Below are positions 10,358 to 20,450 of a DNA stretch of 64,000 nucleotides, piece after piece; position 1 is the stretch's first letter; each line of letters begins with the position of its first letter. Under the pieces are notes generated by a model that was not told the DNA's origin, ran no database searches, and saw only the letters and a list, made by a program, of their open reading frames with translations. Source of the stretch: Entamoeba invadens IP1 (lineage: Eukaryota > Evosea > Mastigamoebida > Endamoebidae). The translations under genes were made by a program, and so were the position numbers. The DNA is taken from contig NW_004440095.1 in NCBI RefSeq assembly GCF_000330505.1, forward strand, positions 177,386 through 241,385, read 5' to 3'.

Positions 10358-10948
10358 CTCTCTTCGTTTTCAGTCTTTTTCAAAACTGGAATTCTTTTAT
10401 TTGTCGTTTTTTAAAGTATTTATAACTATACTTGTTTGATATTTTTATGGGAATTGTACTTAAGTTTGTAATTTAGTATTTTTTATTTATAGTTCAAAAA
10501 TAGTATATTATTTAATACTAATAATTTATTTTTCTTTTTCGCTCCACCTATCACTTTTGTAATAAAATAAATTAAAAAATACTAAAAAGGTTGGTATGTT
10601 TTAGTATGTTTCTGGACTAGTATTGCTTTACAAAAATTTTATTTTTGTCATTATTGAATAGTTTTCAATTGTATTATAATTTATATTTTTTATTCTTATT
10701 TATTTTAATATAATTGTTGTAAAAAAAGCAAATAACTTCTTGATTATCATTTAAATTGTAAAATGTTGTTTTTAAATGTTATATATAACAAAAAAACAAA
10801 ATGTTATTTTAACTTTTTATTACTAAAATGTTTTATATTTTCAAAATAAGAAAATTACCATTGAAAATGTTATATATAACAAAAATTATTTAAATGTTAT
10901 ATATAACAAAATAAAAACAAATGTTATTTAAAAAGTGACAAACAAGAG
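10358..10948. promoter_or_regulatory. Divergent promoter region with three identical 14-bp palindromes
   Basis: Spacer between the minus-strand hypothetical gene and HIRA. It contains the perfect palindrome TGTTATATATAACA three times (10777-10790, 10868-10881, 10895-10908), each flanked by A-runs. Two extra half-sites (ATGTTATTT) lie at 10801 and 10921. The third copy ends 40 bp before the HIRA ATG. The arrangement suggests a binding site for a dimeric regulator; this is inference. Confidence 0.5.
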
Positions 10949-13603
10949 ATGCTCAACTTAAAAAGACAAATGGTGATTTTTATTCGACCATTCTGGGTTG
11001 AGCATAGAGGGTGTCCGATATATTCAGTAGATGCATCACCAACGATGGAAGAAATAGTCACATGTGGGGGAGATGGGTGTTTTAATTTGTATAATACAAA
11101 GGCATTCAGCGACAGTTCATTACAGCCGAAGTTAAAGAGTAAAACGAAAGTGTCTGACATGTCGTTGAATGTTATAAGATATTCGCACGATGGGAGATAT
11201 GTTGCGACGGGTGGAGACGACCACATAGTTTCGATCTGGGAATTGACTGAACGCCTTGGTGGTTTTGAGAAAGACGAGACAGAGAATTACTACGACGTTA
11301 TCTTCACACGAGTTTGTAACTTACGAACGCACACGGACAGCGTCATCGACTTGTGTTGGTTACCTGGTGACAAGTTTCTGATATCAGTGTCAGCGGATTG
11401 CACTGCGGCAATATGGGATGTGACAAAACAAGAGCTTTTGGACACGTACCGCGACCACAAAGCGTCTATCATAGGTGTTTGTGTTGACCCATTAGGAGTA
11501 TATGCGTGCACACAAGACTTAAAGGAAGTTCGTGTGTGGAAGATACGAGATAAGAGTACTGTAGTGAAGATCGAAGAGCCTTTTGAAGACTGTGAACATG
11601 GCAATTTCAGTTGTCGAATGAGTTGGAGTTGTGATGGGAAAGACCTTGCAGTGGTAGGAGCGACGAGTAAACTGAAGCGATGCTTCTTACTGATTAAAAG
11701 AAGTGACTGGACATACCAGACGTGTTACGGACATAAGAATGAGGTGATCTCTGCGCGCTTTTCAGACCGGATCTTTGGATACCTCCGCTCTGCAGGCAAA
11801 TCGAAAACGCCATTTAAGATCTTTGCGAGTGGGAGCATCGATGGGGATGTATGTATCTGGTCTACTAAGCCGAGTGGAGGCAAAAAGGGGGACACCCCTT
11901 CATTCACATCGATCTGTACTATAGAGAAAGTGTTTGATGAGAGTGTGCAAGACTTAGTCTGGTGCAACTCAGGGAAGGATTTAATAGCTGTTGGGTTGAA
12001 AGGGTTCTTAGCAGTGATCAAATTTTCATATGAAGAGATCGGGGGGACGCTAGTAAGTGAGGAGGCGCTGCGGAAGTATATGGCGCATTTCAAGCAGAAA
12101 GACGCAGAAGAAATTCAAGAGAGTTTGACAGTGAAAGAGGAGTGTCGAATACAACACGAGAAAGACGAGCAACAACAATTGAAACAAAAGGAGTTGGAAG
12201 AGGCGAAAGAAAGAGAAGAACAAGAAAAGGCGAATGCCAAACGCCCAGCAGTCGATGTGTTACATCCCGAGGAACGTAAAATGCTTGAAAAAATGAAGGC
12301 GGACAAGATGAAAGAGAAGAAGAAGAAAATCAAGCCTGTGGTGTTACTGAATGAACCGAAGGCGATTACCCTTCCAAAAGTTGAAAAGGATCCAATCGTT
12401 GTGAAACAGCCACCTCCATTAGTTCCAAGTAAGCCAGAAAAGGTTTCCAAGCTCGAGAAAAGTGAAATTGAAAAAAATGAAAAACTGGAGGACGAGGAAA
12501 AGACGCTTCGGATGCGGATGGCATCGAAGGCAGTCAAAGAGACGATAGAAAAGGAGAAAGAACGCAAGGAAATGAATGGGAAGAAGTACCAAGAGCGTCT
12601 TGATATTATCGAGGAGATGCGGATGAAGAAGGTGATGAAGCGGATCGACCAAATCGATGAGTTAGAGAATCAAATGAAGTGCATCACTGAGCGGATTGCG
12701 AGAGTCGAGAACGAAAAAGTTGCTGACCGATTGAAAGTGCTTGAAATGACTCAAACGACTGCGGCGAACACTTTGAATACGACGAATGACGACACTAAAG
12801 TACTTACAGTGCCTTTAATTCGGCCACTTACGATTAATTGTTTGAATGAAGAGAAGAAGCCGATAGTGTATAAGAGCACGACGTCGGTGTACGGCAAGAA
12901 GATGTTTTCATATGTGCAATTGGTCAACGTCTTGAATGACGCGATCCTTTGGGAATCACAGTTACCGTTCCAAGTCACGACGATGAGCTTAAGCACCGAC
13001 GAGATCACCATTGGAACGATCGGAGGTGTAGTTTTGGGGATCGACCAATATTCCGGTGCGATCATCCGTGCGCCTCTTATGGTGCATGGCGTCATCCACA
13101 ATGCGTTCAAAGACAAGGGGGTGGTGTTTGTAGTGAAGTGTGATGGGATGATCGAGGTGTACAACGCGACGAGTGAACTCATCAAGATTGTATCTGTCAA
13201 AGAGTTAGCGGAGCAGTTGAATATGAAGAATGTGACTGATGTGAAGTGTACGTCGAGTGGAGGGATTTCCGTTGTATTTGATGAAGACATTGAAGTAGTT
13301 ATACTGAACGGTCATTGGGTTGTCCGGAGGAGTTTAGTGAAAGATGAAGAGAAGCGGAAGAACGTGAACGTAGCGAACAAGTGGAAGATGGAGTGTGAGC
13401 TTGAGTTAACCACTTTATCACTGACATGGGACACTGAGCAGTTTGAAACCGTCATTCAACGTTATTTAGAAGTCCTTAAAACACCTAAAGATGAGAAGCG
13501 AGGGAATGCACTGATTAGGATTTTGAATGGATTAAAGAACGGGAAGAATGACACTTTGATTGAGAAGTGGAAGGAGACCGTCAAGAGGTGGATTGTCTCA
13601 TAA
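10949..13603 (+). CDS. HIRA/Hir1 histone chaperone subunit (WD40 + Hira domain)
   Basis: An 884-residue HIRA orthologue, the scaffold of the complex that deposits histone H3.3-H4 independently of replication and represses histone genes in yeast. The N-terminus (FIRPFWVEHRGCPIYSVD) aligns with the HIRA start. WD repeats fill about residues 1-375 (GGDDHIVSIWEL, SADCTAAIWDV, GSIDGDVCIWS). The HIRA-typical VFDESVQDLVW and FSYEEIGG follow. A long charged, lysine/glutamate-rich coiled-coil region (about 390-620) replaces the usual linker. The Hira domain (about 627-800) contains KKMFSYVQLVNVLNDAILWE and a repeat of WD-like strands. The likely start is ATG 10949; an internal Met at 10970 would sit closer to the usual HIRA N-terminus. 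The coiled-coil insertion is unusual for the family. Confidence 0.88.
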   Translation: MLNLKRQMVIFIRPFWVEHRGCPIYSVDASPTMEEIVTCGGDGCFNLYNTKAFSDSSLQPKLKSKTKVSDMSLNVIRYSHDGRYVATGGDDHIVSIWELTERLGGFEKDETENYYDVIFTRVCNLRTHTDSVIDLCWLPGDKFLISVSADCTAAIWDVTKQELLDTYRDHKASIIGVCVDPLGVYACTQDLKEVRVWKIRDKSTVVKIEEPFEDCEHGNFSCRMSWSCDGKDLAVVGATSKLKRCFLLIKRSDWTYQTCYGHKNEVISARFSDRIFGYLRSAGKSKTPFKIFASGSIDGDVCIWSTKPSGGKKGDTPSFTSICTIEKVFDESVQDLVWCNSGKDLIAVGLKGFLAVIKFSYEEIGGTLVSEEALRKYMAHFKQKDAEEIQESLTVKEECRIQHEKDEQQQLKQKELEEAKEREEQEKANAKRPAVDVLHPEERKMLEKMKADKMKEKKKKIKPVVLLNEPKAITLPKVEKDPIVVKQPPPLVPSKPEKVSKLEKSEIEKNEKLEDEEKTLRMRMASKAVKETIEKEKERKEMNGKKYQERLDIIEEMRMKKVMKRIDQIDELENQMKCITERIARVENEKVADRLKVLEMTQTTAANTLNTTNDDTKVLTVPLIRPLTINCLNEEKKPIVYKSTTSVYGKKMFSYVQLVNVLNDAILWESQLPFQVTTMSLSTDEITIGTIGGVVLGIDQYSGAIIRAPLMVHGVIHNAFKDKGVVFVVKCDGMIEVYNATSELIKIVSVKELAEQLNMKNVTDVKCTSSGGISVVFDEDIEVVILNGHWVVRRSLVKDEEKRKNVNVANKWKMECELELTTLSLTWDTEQFETVIQRYLEVLKTPKDEKRGNALIRILNGLKNGKNDTLIEKWKETVKRWIVS

Positions 13604-13686
13604 CACCTATGAATTCATTATAATTTAATTATAGTTTCGATACTACTACCAAATAGCTTGCAACCCGCAACGAATGAAAGCAAAAA

Positions 13687-15087
13687 TTAGTGTTTAGCCA
13701 AGTAATTCATAGGAACACTCCCCTCGACGCCTTGAGCGTTTCGCGCTATTGGCCATTCGGGGTCTTCTGTCGAGATGAGAGTCAACTGTTCGCCTTCTTT
13801 GAAAGACAAGTCACCTTCTTGTTGTCCTTCATAATCGAATTCTGCGACATAGACATCGCCTTGTGCTGGTTCTTGTTGAGCTTCTTCTTGGTATTGTTCT
13901 TGTTCGACTGGGGCCTGTTCTTGTTGAGGTTCTTCGTATTGTTGTTGAGGTGGTTGTTCTTGGTACTCTTCTTGTTGTTGTGGTTCTTCTTGGTATTGCT
14001 CTTGTTCGACTGGGACTTCTTCTTGTTGAACTTCTTGTTGTGGTTCTTCATATTGTTGAACTGGAGCGGCTGGCTCAGCAGCTTTAGCTGGTGGTTGCCA
14101 CTTTCTTCCGGAACTCACTGGCTTCTGTGGGACTTGTTCTGACTCTTCGGCGTACTGCGCGAACTTGTTTTTGAACGCAGAGACGTTTCCTTTGACTTGA
14201 GGAGCGGCTTGTTGTTGTTCAGACTCTTGGTAATGGGATTGGACGTCTTGGCGATGTTGTTGTTCGATTCCTTTCCAACGTTGTTGTTCTGCTTGGTCTC
14301 TTTGTTGCTGTTGTTGGTTATAAGCGTTGACCTCTTGTTCTCTTCGAGCGGCGGATTTGGATTTGTCCGCTTCGACTTGTTGTTTCCATCTTTGTTGTTC
14401 TGCTTGGTCGCGTTGTTGTTGTTGTGATCTGAAGGCGTTGACTTCTTGTTCTCTCTGAGCATTTTTCTGTCTCATTTCTTCTTCGGCTTGATTCTTCAAT
14501 TTCTGAGCTTGTGCGGCTCGTGAACTTGCTAAATCGGCTTCTCTCTCTTTAGCTTTCTGATCCATTTCGGTCTTATATTTCTCATCAACAGTCTTCTGTT
14601 GTGTCCAAAATCCTTTGGCTTTGCCTTGTAAATCTTCCTTTTGTTCTCCAGTCTTTCTTGCTCTAACAAACGTCCCTGTGGATTTATTCAGCTTGTCTAC
14701 AATAACCGCCTCTTCGACATCTTCTTCCTTTCGAGCGGAAATATTCACTGAAATGGAGTGTTGGTTCTTCTTCAAGAAGTCTTCCCAGTCTCTGCTGTAA
14801 TACACAAATTTGGTTTTAAGTTTGTCTTGGGACCCTTGGCCACACCAACAGACCGAAAGGAATTTCTTGGTCTGGTCCATCTCATAGCGCAAATAAGCAA
14901 ACTGCACTTGACTCCCGTCCATTAAGTATACCATATCCCCTACGGAGTTCCCAGTGTCGTCCTTCACTAAGTCGCCATTACGCGCATCAACGTGATAGAC
15001 TACCCATTCATAGTCTCCACCAGTTCGAACAGTGTTAAGTGTATCAATGATATCTTTATCTCCAAGGCCAAGGTGGCTCGGTAACAT
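13687..15087 (-). CDS. Abp1/drebrin-like actin-binding protein (ADF-H, coiled coil, SH3)
   Basis: A 466-residue protein with the Abp1/mAbp1/drebrin-like order of domains. An ADF-H domain covers about residues 5-135 (FAYLRYEMDQTKKFLSVCWC, then SVNISARKEEDVEEAVI), predicted to bind actin filaments. A charged coiled coil runs from about 150 to 290 and contains two copies of a roughly 27-residue unit built on REQEVNA...QQQQRDQAEQQRWK. A Q/E/P-rich linker (about 295-408) is also internally duplicated. An SH3 domain forms the C-terminus (about 411-466) with ALYDY-like AEFDYEGQQ, PEWPIARN and VPMNYL. Such proteins link the actin cortex to endocytosis, which matters in a phagocytic amoeba. The gene lies 461 bp upstream of nothing else on its strand except capping protein beta, which ends behind it in the same orientation. 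Confidence 0.93.
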   Translation of the reverse strand: MLPSHLGLGDKDIIDTLNTVRTGGDYEWVVYHVDARNGDLVKDDTGNSVGDMVYLMDGSQVQFAYLRYEMDQTKKFLSVCWCGQGSQDKLKTKFVYYSRDWEDFLKKNQHSISVNISARKEEDVEEAVIVDKLNKSTGTFVRARKTGEQKEDLQGKAKGFWTQQKTVDEKYKTEMDQKAKEREADLASSRAAQAQKLKNQAEEEMRQKNAQREQEVNAFRSQQQQRDQAEQQRWKQQVEADKSKSAARREQEVNAYNQQQQQRDQAEQQRWKGIEQQHRQDVQSHYQESEQQQAAPQVKGNVSAFKNKFAQYAEESEQVPQKPVSSGRKWQPPAKAAEPAAPVQQYEEPQQEVQQEEVPVEQEQYQEEPQQQEEYQEQPPQQQYEEPQQEQAPVEQEQYQEEAQQEPAQGDVYVAEFDYEGQQEGDLSFKEGEQLTLISTEDPEWPIARNAQGVEGSVPMNYLAKH

Positions 15088-15548
15088 TCTCTTGAATTTA
15101 TCAGATTCGACTCCAAAAACTGAGACTGAAAATTGACGTACAAATCTGTTTAAAGTTATCGTTCTTTGTACTTTTGATGTGTATTACGTTCTTTCTGTTC
15201 GTACAATCGGGAAATTATCGAGTTCCATATTCTGTTTGTATTATACAGTTTCTTGTGTAGATCAAATAAAACACTTTTGAGTTATGTTCTTCGAATAGAA
15301 GTGTTTGGTATATTGTATTAAGTAATATAGTTATAATATGAATGTTAAAAATACTAGAGAGATTTCTTCCCAGATCTTTTTATTCAACACGGAATTCCTC
15401 ACACATTTCTTTTAAATGTGATTGTTTTTATTTGCAAAGTCTTTTAGTAATAATTCGATGGAAACATTCACTAATTTATGCGTCAATTAGCTATCAAAAT
15501 GAATCACCTGACACAAACTAAGAAGAACAACGCATGAAAAAAGCTGAA
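15088..15548. other. Intergenic region between capping protein beta and Abp1-like
   Basis: Spacer of 461 bp carrying the Abp1-like promoter and the capping-protein 3' UTR. No gene or notable repeat seen. Confidence 0.5.
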
Positions 15549-16373
15549 TTAATCGTCTTTTCTACCTCTGAGTTGAGTGTTAATTGCCTTGGTAATATCG
15601 TTAATTTTAGCCTGTTGAGATGAACCCATTTGGCATCTGCAGTTGTTTGTAATTTCCTTCGACTTGGAGAAGTAGATGGCGTCCAAAATTCGTCTCATTG
15701 TGGATTCGGTTGACTCGACAAACTCACCAATGTTAACGACGTGCGCATCCTTCCCAACAACGTTCAATGTTTTCTCGTTCTGTCTGGTGAGTGAACCGGC
15801 AAACGACACCTTTCCAGTTGCTTCAGTGTTAGTTTCCAAATACAAGATAACAGTGGATGTCAGTCTATACTCAGCCTTGTCTTTGCCCTTGGGGATGACT
15901 TCAATGACATTAATAGAGTCCCAAGTACCTTTCATGGGGTTCCCCTTTTTGCTTTGATCTGCAGTTTTCTTCATAAGAACGCAGACAGCAAACCCGTCGT
16001 TATCATTCTCCCAGACATAAACGGAATGAACACCACCTTCGTAGTACATTTCTCTGTACATATTAAACGCTTCGTTGAGATCTTTCTCCAAATTTCTGAG
16101 CTCAGCAGAGGGTTTGTTTCCTTCTGGGAATGGTGGGAAGTATGTGTTCGAAAAAGGAGAACGGTATGAGTCCCCATCTCTGCAGTAATCGCAAATAAGG
16201 AAAGAACGTTTCTCTTGTGTATCCTCAACGATTTTAAGAGGTTGATCAGTCGCGGAAAGTAACTCATCGGTCAAATCGGGACACAAGTCGATCAACATCT
16301 GCAAGTTGTCCTCGACCTTTTGTGGTGGAAGACGGCGCATTAAATCAAGGGCATAATCCAACTTGTCGGTCAT
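15549..16373 (-). CDS. F-actin capping protein subunit beta
   Basis: A 274-residue beta subunit of CapZ, which with the alpha subunit caps barbed ends of actin filaments. The sequence is a close full-length family match: LDLMRRLPPQKVEDNL near the N-terminus, RSFLICDYCRDGDSYRSP, SAELRNLEKDLNEAFNMYREMYYEGG, a central SVYVWENDNDGFAV stretch, and a C-terminal amphipathic tentacle. The ATG at 16373 (MTDKLDYALDLM) matches the family start. A GAACT element sits 11 bases upstream. Neighbouring Abp1-like and DnaJ genes lie on the same strand but each has its own spacer, so no operon-like transcription is implied. Confidence 0.97.
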   Translation of the reverse strand: MTDKLDYALDLMRRLPPQKVEDNLQMLIDLCPDLTDELLSATDQPLKIVEDTQEKRSFLICDYCRDGDSYRSPFSNTYFPPFPEGNKPSAELRNLEKDLNEAFNMYREMYYEGGVHSVYVWENDNDGFAVCVLMKKTADQSKKGNPMKGTWDSINVIEVIPKGKDKAEYRLTSTVILYLETNTEATGKVSFAGSLTRQNEKTLNVVGKDAHVVNIGEFVESTESTMRRILDAIYFSKSKEITNNCRCQMGSSQQAKINDITKAINTQLRGRKDD

Positions 16374-17108
16374 TGGATTTTGAAGTTCTTTTTTTCAGTT
16401 TTGCTCGCCAATTTCTTTTCAAGTTCAAGGCGTTTTGCTTTGCATTGTTTAATTGGTTGATCTCTCATTTTGGGTTGGGGATTTTTTTGATATTCCGTAT
16501 TTTCCATGTATTTGGTCGTTTTTCTGTAAATTATCGGGCCATTTCTGTTATTTCATTCCGATTTCGCAATCTCAATCTCTCACTTTATTAAATGATTATG
16601 ATATATTTTTAATTAAAATTTTTTTTTGAGTTACTATATATAATTATAAAAGTAACTAAATAGAAACTTCTTTTTCAAATCACGATAAGCAATAATTTTT
16701 TATATCAGATTAAAAATTAATAGTCGTATAAATTAATACTAAAATATAAATTGCTGCTCTTATATAAACCTATTTGTTTTTTTTGCCACATCGCTTTTGT
16801 TTTAAAAATAAAAAACTATTGATATAGTTAATAGAATGGTTACAATAAATCAAAAAAGAATAATATATTATAATTAATTTTATTAAATATTAATTATATA
16901 AAAACTATAAAATAGATAATTATGGTAAGTCACACAAAAATATATATAACTTAATTATATGATACAATTTATTATAAAAATTAATTTAAATGTATAATTT
17001 ACTTAATAACTAAAATATAATATTATGTTTAATTACTCTTAATTATAAAATAAACTATATATATAATAAAATAAATTAAAAAACAAAGGAATCAATTCAT
17101 CATCCCAA
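16374..17108. other. AT-rich intergenic region
   Basis: About 0.7 kb, with T/C-rich sequence for the first 200 bases (leader and promoter of capping protein beta) and then an A/T desert. No gene, RNA or clear repeat recognised. Confidence 0.5.
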
Positions 17109-18143
17109 TCACACCCAATTGTTGACGCCACTTAAAGCAGATTTCACATCAGTTCTTTGTTTCTCCGTCAAGTACGCCGGGAATTGTATTTTGAAGTGTA
17201 TGTACAGATCTCCAAATTTTCCAGGAGACTTTCTAATAGGCATTCCTTTTCCATTGATTATTTCTGGTGTGTTTTCAGACACAGGGTGATCGATTTTTTT
17301 GGACACTTCAGACCCGTCCAAGAATGGCAAATTGACTTTAAACCCAGTTAAAGCCTGTGAAACGTTAATAGTGACGTTGCAGTGTAAGTTATCGCCGTCT
17401 CTTGTATACAAAGGGTGTGGTATTGTCTTCACGACAAAGACGACGTCCCCTGCCTCTTCTCCATAATTTTCGTCACCATATCCTTCGAATCTAATTTTAG
17501 TCCCATCCTTCCATCCGGCTTGAATATCCAAGTCAACGACGTTTTCCTTTTGCGATGTTTGTCCATTTGAATTTGTGATGTTCTTAGTGATCTTTCGTGT
17601 TTTCTTACATCCTTTATATAACTCCTCTAATGTACAATTGACATTGGCTGTAACTTCTTCGCCTTTTTGTGGTGTTTCTGTATACCCTTGAAACTCTTGT
17701 GGCATTCCTCCAAACTGTTCGAAGCCACTGAACCCATTTCTCTTTTTCGAGAACTTCGCCCGTCGCGAACGACTCTGCGGCATCCCATCCATCCCACCAA
17801 ACATCGAATTAAATAAATCAAACGGATCAAACCCTTCGCTTCCATTTGTCGTGAAAGTAAAACTGCCGCCAGGAAATCCTTTCATCCCATCGTACTGCTG
17901 TTCACCAGTCATCCCAGCTTTTAGACCATCTTCACCATATCGGTCGTAGATCTCTTTCTTCTTTGGATCCGAAAGCACAGCATACGCCTCTGCTATGTTC
18001 TTGAACTTCTCCGTCGCTTCTTCTTTGTTGTTTGGATTGCGGTCGGGGTGCCATTTGAGCGCCAATTTACGATACGCCTTTTTTAAATCGTTTTCTGTGG
18101 CGCTCTTTCCGACGCCTAAGATTTGATAGAAATCTCTGCCCAT
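17109..18143 (-). CDS. Class B (type II) DnaJ / Hsp40 co-chaperone, Sis1/DNAJB1-like
   Basis: A 344-residue J-domain protein that stimulates Hsp70 ATPase. The J domain occupies residues 1-70 with the catalytic H32-P33-D34 tripeptide in [21 protein letters not shown]-rich linker ([16 protein letters not shown]...GGMDGMPQ) follows. Two C-terminal substrate-binding domains then run from about 160 to the end ([22 protein letters not shown]; later [19 protein letters not shown] and [12 protein letters not shown]). There is no zinc-finger CxxCxGxG repeat, so it is class B. The frame extends one codon upstream through GTG; the ATG at 18143 is taken as start. No ER signal or retention motif, so cytosolic. 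Confidence 0.95.
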   Translation of the reverse strand: MGRDFYQILGVGKSATENDLKKAYRKLALKWHPDRNPNNKEEATEKFKNIAEAYAVLSDPKKKEIYDRYGEDGLKAGMTGEQQYDGMKGFPGGSFTFTTNGSEGFDPFDLFNSMFGGMDGMPQSRSRRAKFSKKRNGFSGFEQFGGMPQEFQGYTETPQKGEEVTANVNCTLEELYKGCKKTRKITKNITNSNGQTSQKENVVDLDIQAGWKDGTKIRFEGYGDENYGEEAGDVVFVVKTIPHPLYTRDGDNLHCNVTINVSQALTGFKVNLPFLDGSEVSKKIDHPVSENTPEIINGKGMPIRKSPGKFGDLYIHFKIQFPAYLTEKQRTDVKSALSGVNNWV

Positions 18144-19082
18144 CACTTTCTGATTTTGATTATTCAGTGGAACGAATACTTTTTATATTCAACAGGTTCT
18201 GGAAACGTGTCATCACCAAACGTGTCAAGAGGCTGTTTAGTTTTGTGAATTCAATGTCTCCACATTGTATTTACGTGGAATATCTATTTTAAGAATAGTT
18301 TATTGTATAACATCTGATATTAAAATTGTAGTTTGAAAAGTACCAATAACCGAAATGTGTCACCACGTTGTTAATGTCAAAAGGTCGCCACATATCCTTA
18401 CAAATTATTATTTTTATTAAAATAAAGTATAATTATTAGTTTATAATATACAACTTCTTATGTTATTTAAAAAGATTATTGGAAAAATCATTTATCTATT
18501 TTTAAAAACATTTTATATAAATAGAAAAACAATCATTTTATAATTAATAGTTTGAAATATAAATTTTTTTTATCATTAAAAAGGATTTATATTTGTATTA
18601 TGGAGATAAGATCATTTTTTGCTAGAAAACTCAAAACGAAAAAAAAATTATTAATAAATGATGTTAATGAAAAATAAAAGATTGAATAGAATTTATAAAT
18701 AATTAATTAATTTTAATTACATTTTATTAGAGTAGAATTTATTCAAAAAATATTAAAATAACACTACAAAATTATTTCTGTTCTTATAAAAATAATTTAT
18801 TTAACAAATAATTTTATTATTTTTTAATTTAACAAACCAACTCAATCAATTATTTTATTAACCAAAAATTAAAAAAAAACATTTACTAAATTGTAAACCC
18901 CAATTTAGTAAACCCAAATAAAGAGTCAGTATGTTGTGAGTTTGTTTCATTATTCGTTCCAATAAACTAGACTCAAACCATACTTATAATTATTTTAAAT
19001 TAGATAATAGAAAATGTTTTACGATATTTTTAATATTTCAACTAATGTGAGTTGAATTTTTAATTCAAGAGAACTCGAAAGG
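18144..19082. other. 0.9-kb AT-rich divergent intergenic region
   Basis: Divergent promoter region of the DnaJ and NET-domain genes. Nearly all A/T after 18400. No coding or RNA gene recognised. Confidence 0.5.
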
Positions 19083-19715
19083 ATGGACCTTTTTGCCTTT
19101 ATGAAGACGACATTAGTGTTAGCTCCCGAGAATAAATTATTAGAAGGGAATTACGAGAAGTTGTTTTCGAGTAAAACAATTGAAGAGTTTTTAGTTCAGT
19201 TCAATCAAGTTGTTAGCAAGTATTTGACTGACGAAACAATACCTTTTGAAGAGAGATATTCTTTTGTGAAGAAGTTCACTACTTTAGAAACGCCACAGTC
19301 CGTTCGTTGTGTCTTCGACCAAGTCGAAGAGAACGATAAAGCAAAGTTCCAGACGGCAATGTTGTCAATTAAAGAACTTCTGGAATACCCTGAGATGAAC
19401 GAAGAGAACAAAGACGTCGATAAAGAAACACGAAGGAAATTTAAACAATTTCTGAACTTAAGACAGAAAATGATTGAACAAGAGGACATACCTATAGATA
19501 GACTAATTGACCCCTTTTTTATACCTGAGAAGAAAAGAAAGACGAATCGTAAGAAGGTCGAATGTTTGTTAAATCAACTCAGAACAGCTACACAAAGTCA
19601 ACTGCAACAAATTGTTAAGGAAATGAATAACGGAGAGGAGAGCGACGATCTCGAAATAGAACTGAGCGATTTGGATAATGGGACGTTGGATAAAATGTAT
19701 GATATTCTCAATTGA
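19083..19715 (+). CDS. NET-domain (BET extra-terminal) protein without bromodomain
   Basis: A 210-residue protein. Its last 60 residues resemble the NET/extra-terminal domain of BET proteins: the helical KVECLLNQLRTATQSQLQQIV is followed by the typical acidic strand and helix ESDDLEIELSDLDNGTLDKMY. In BET proteins this domain docks chromatin regulators through a short hydrophobic-basic peptide. The N-terminal 145 residues are helical and acidic, with no bromodomain visible. The basic stretch KKRKTNRKKVE just before the NET could be a nuclear signal. A GAACT element lies 7 bases upstream of the ATG. The assignment rests on pattern rather than strong identity. Confidence 0.65.
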   Translation: MDLFAFMKTTLVLAPENKLLEGNYEKLFSSKTIEEFLVQFNQVVSKYLTDETIPFEERYSFVKKFTTLETPQSVRCVFDQVEENDKAKFQTAMLSIKELLEYPEMNEENKDVDKETRRKFKQFLNLRQKMIEQEDIPIDRLIDPFFIPEKKRKTNRKKVECLLNQLRTATQSQLQQIVKEMNNGEESDDLEIELSDLDNGTLDKMYDILN

Positions 19716-20450
19716 TTGTTTATTTCTTTGTTGTATTATAAAATAATATGGTATTGGCTTTGAAATTTGTTGAATGTGATGAATGTATAATTGGGTCACA
19801 TTTAATGATTCATTTGTGCTGTAAATATCACATTAAGGTTGATGATAGTTTTATTGGTTTGTACATGTTTAATTAAACAATAAGTTGTGGTTACACTTTT
19901 TAAATTCAGTATTTAAGATAATTAAAATATAAGCTGTATTTTGTTAACACAAAGTTATTTAAAGTTATATGTATGTGGATCTCTTTGAATCGTTTTATAA
20001 CAGCTGTTGAGTAGTGTCTAATATGTAAAATTAAAAAACCTTCAATTATTAATATTACAATATTTGTATTGTAAACACAATGTTCGTTTTGACAATGTCG
20101 AATGTAAATCACTCTATGGATTGGTAATATATTTATTGTATAAAAAGTAGTTATAAAAATTGTGTTTATTTAATGAATATATTTTCAATGATATTTTAAC
20201 CATTTATTCAAAATCAACCACATAACGAAATCATTTATTTGATGAATTTAACTGAAGCCCCAAATTTTCAAAGAGGATGTTGTTTTAAGAAAATTTAATG
20301 ATAACAACATTATAACATATGTTTCTCTAGAACATTAAATAAAAATAATTTTTTATTTATATTGAAAGTGTCAGTTATTTATTTATAAATTTCACTAATT
20401 TAAACTAAAATCGTTTATACATATGAACTGTATTAATCAGTTAGAAGTTT
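19716..20450. other. AT-rich intergenic region
   Basis: Spacer between the NET gene and the BspA-like gene, both on the plus strand. No convincing gene; a GAACTG element lies at 20425-20430 in front of the BspA-like ATG. Confidence 0.5.

Noticed and set aside
10358..10948. HIRA-upstream palindromes as a CRISPR-like or satellite array
   Set aside because: Only three copies with unequal spacing (91 and 27 bp) and no spacer pattern; a promoter-site reading is simpler.
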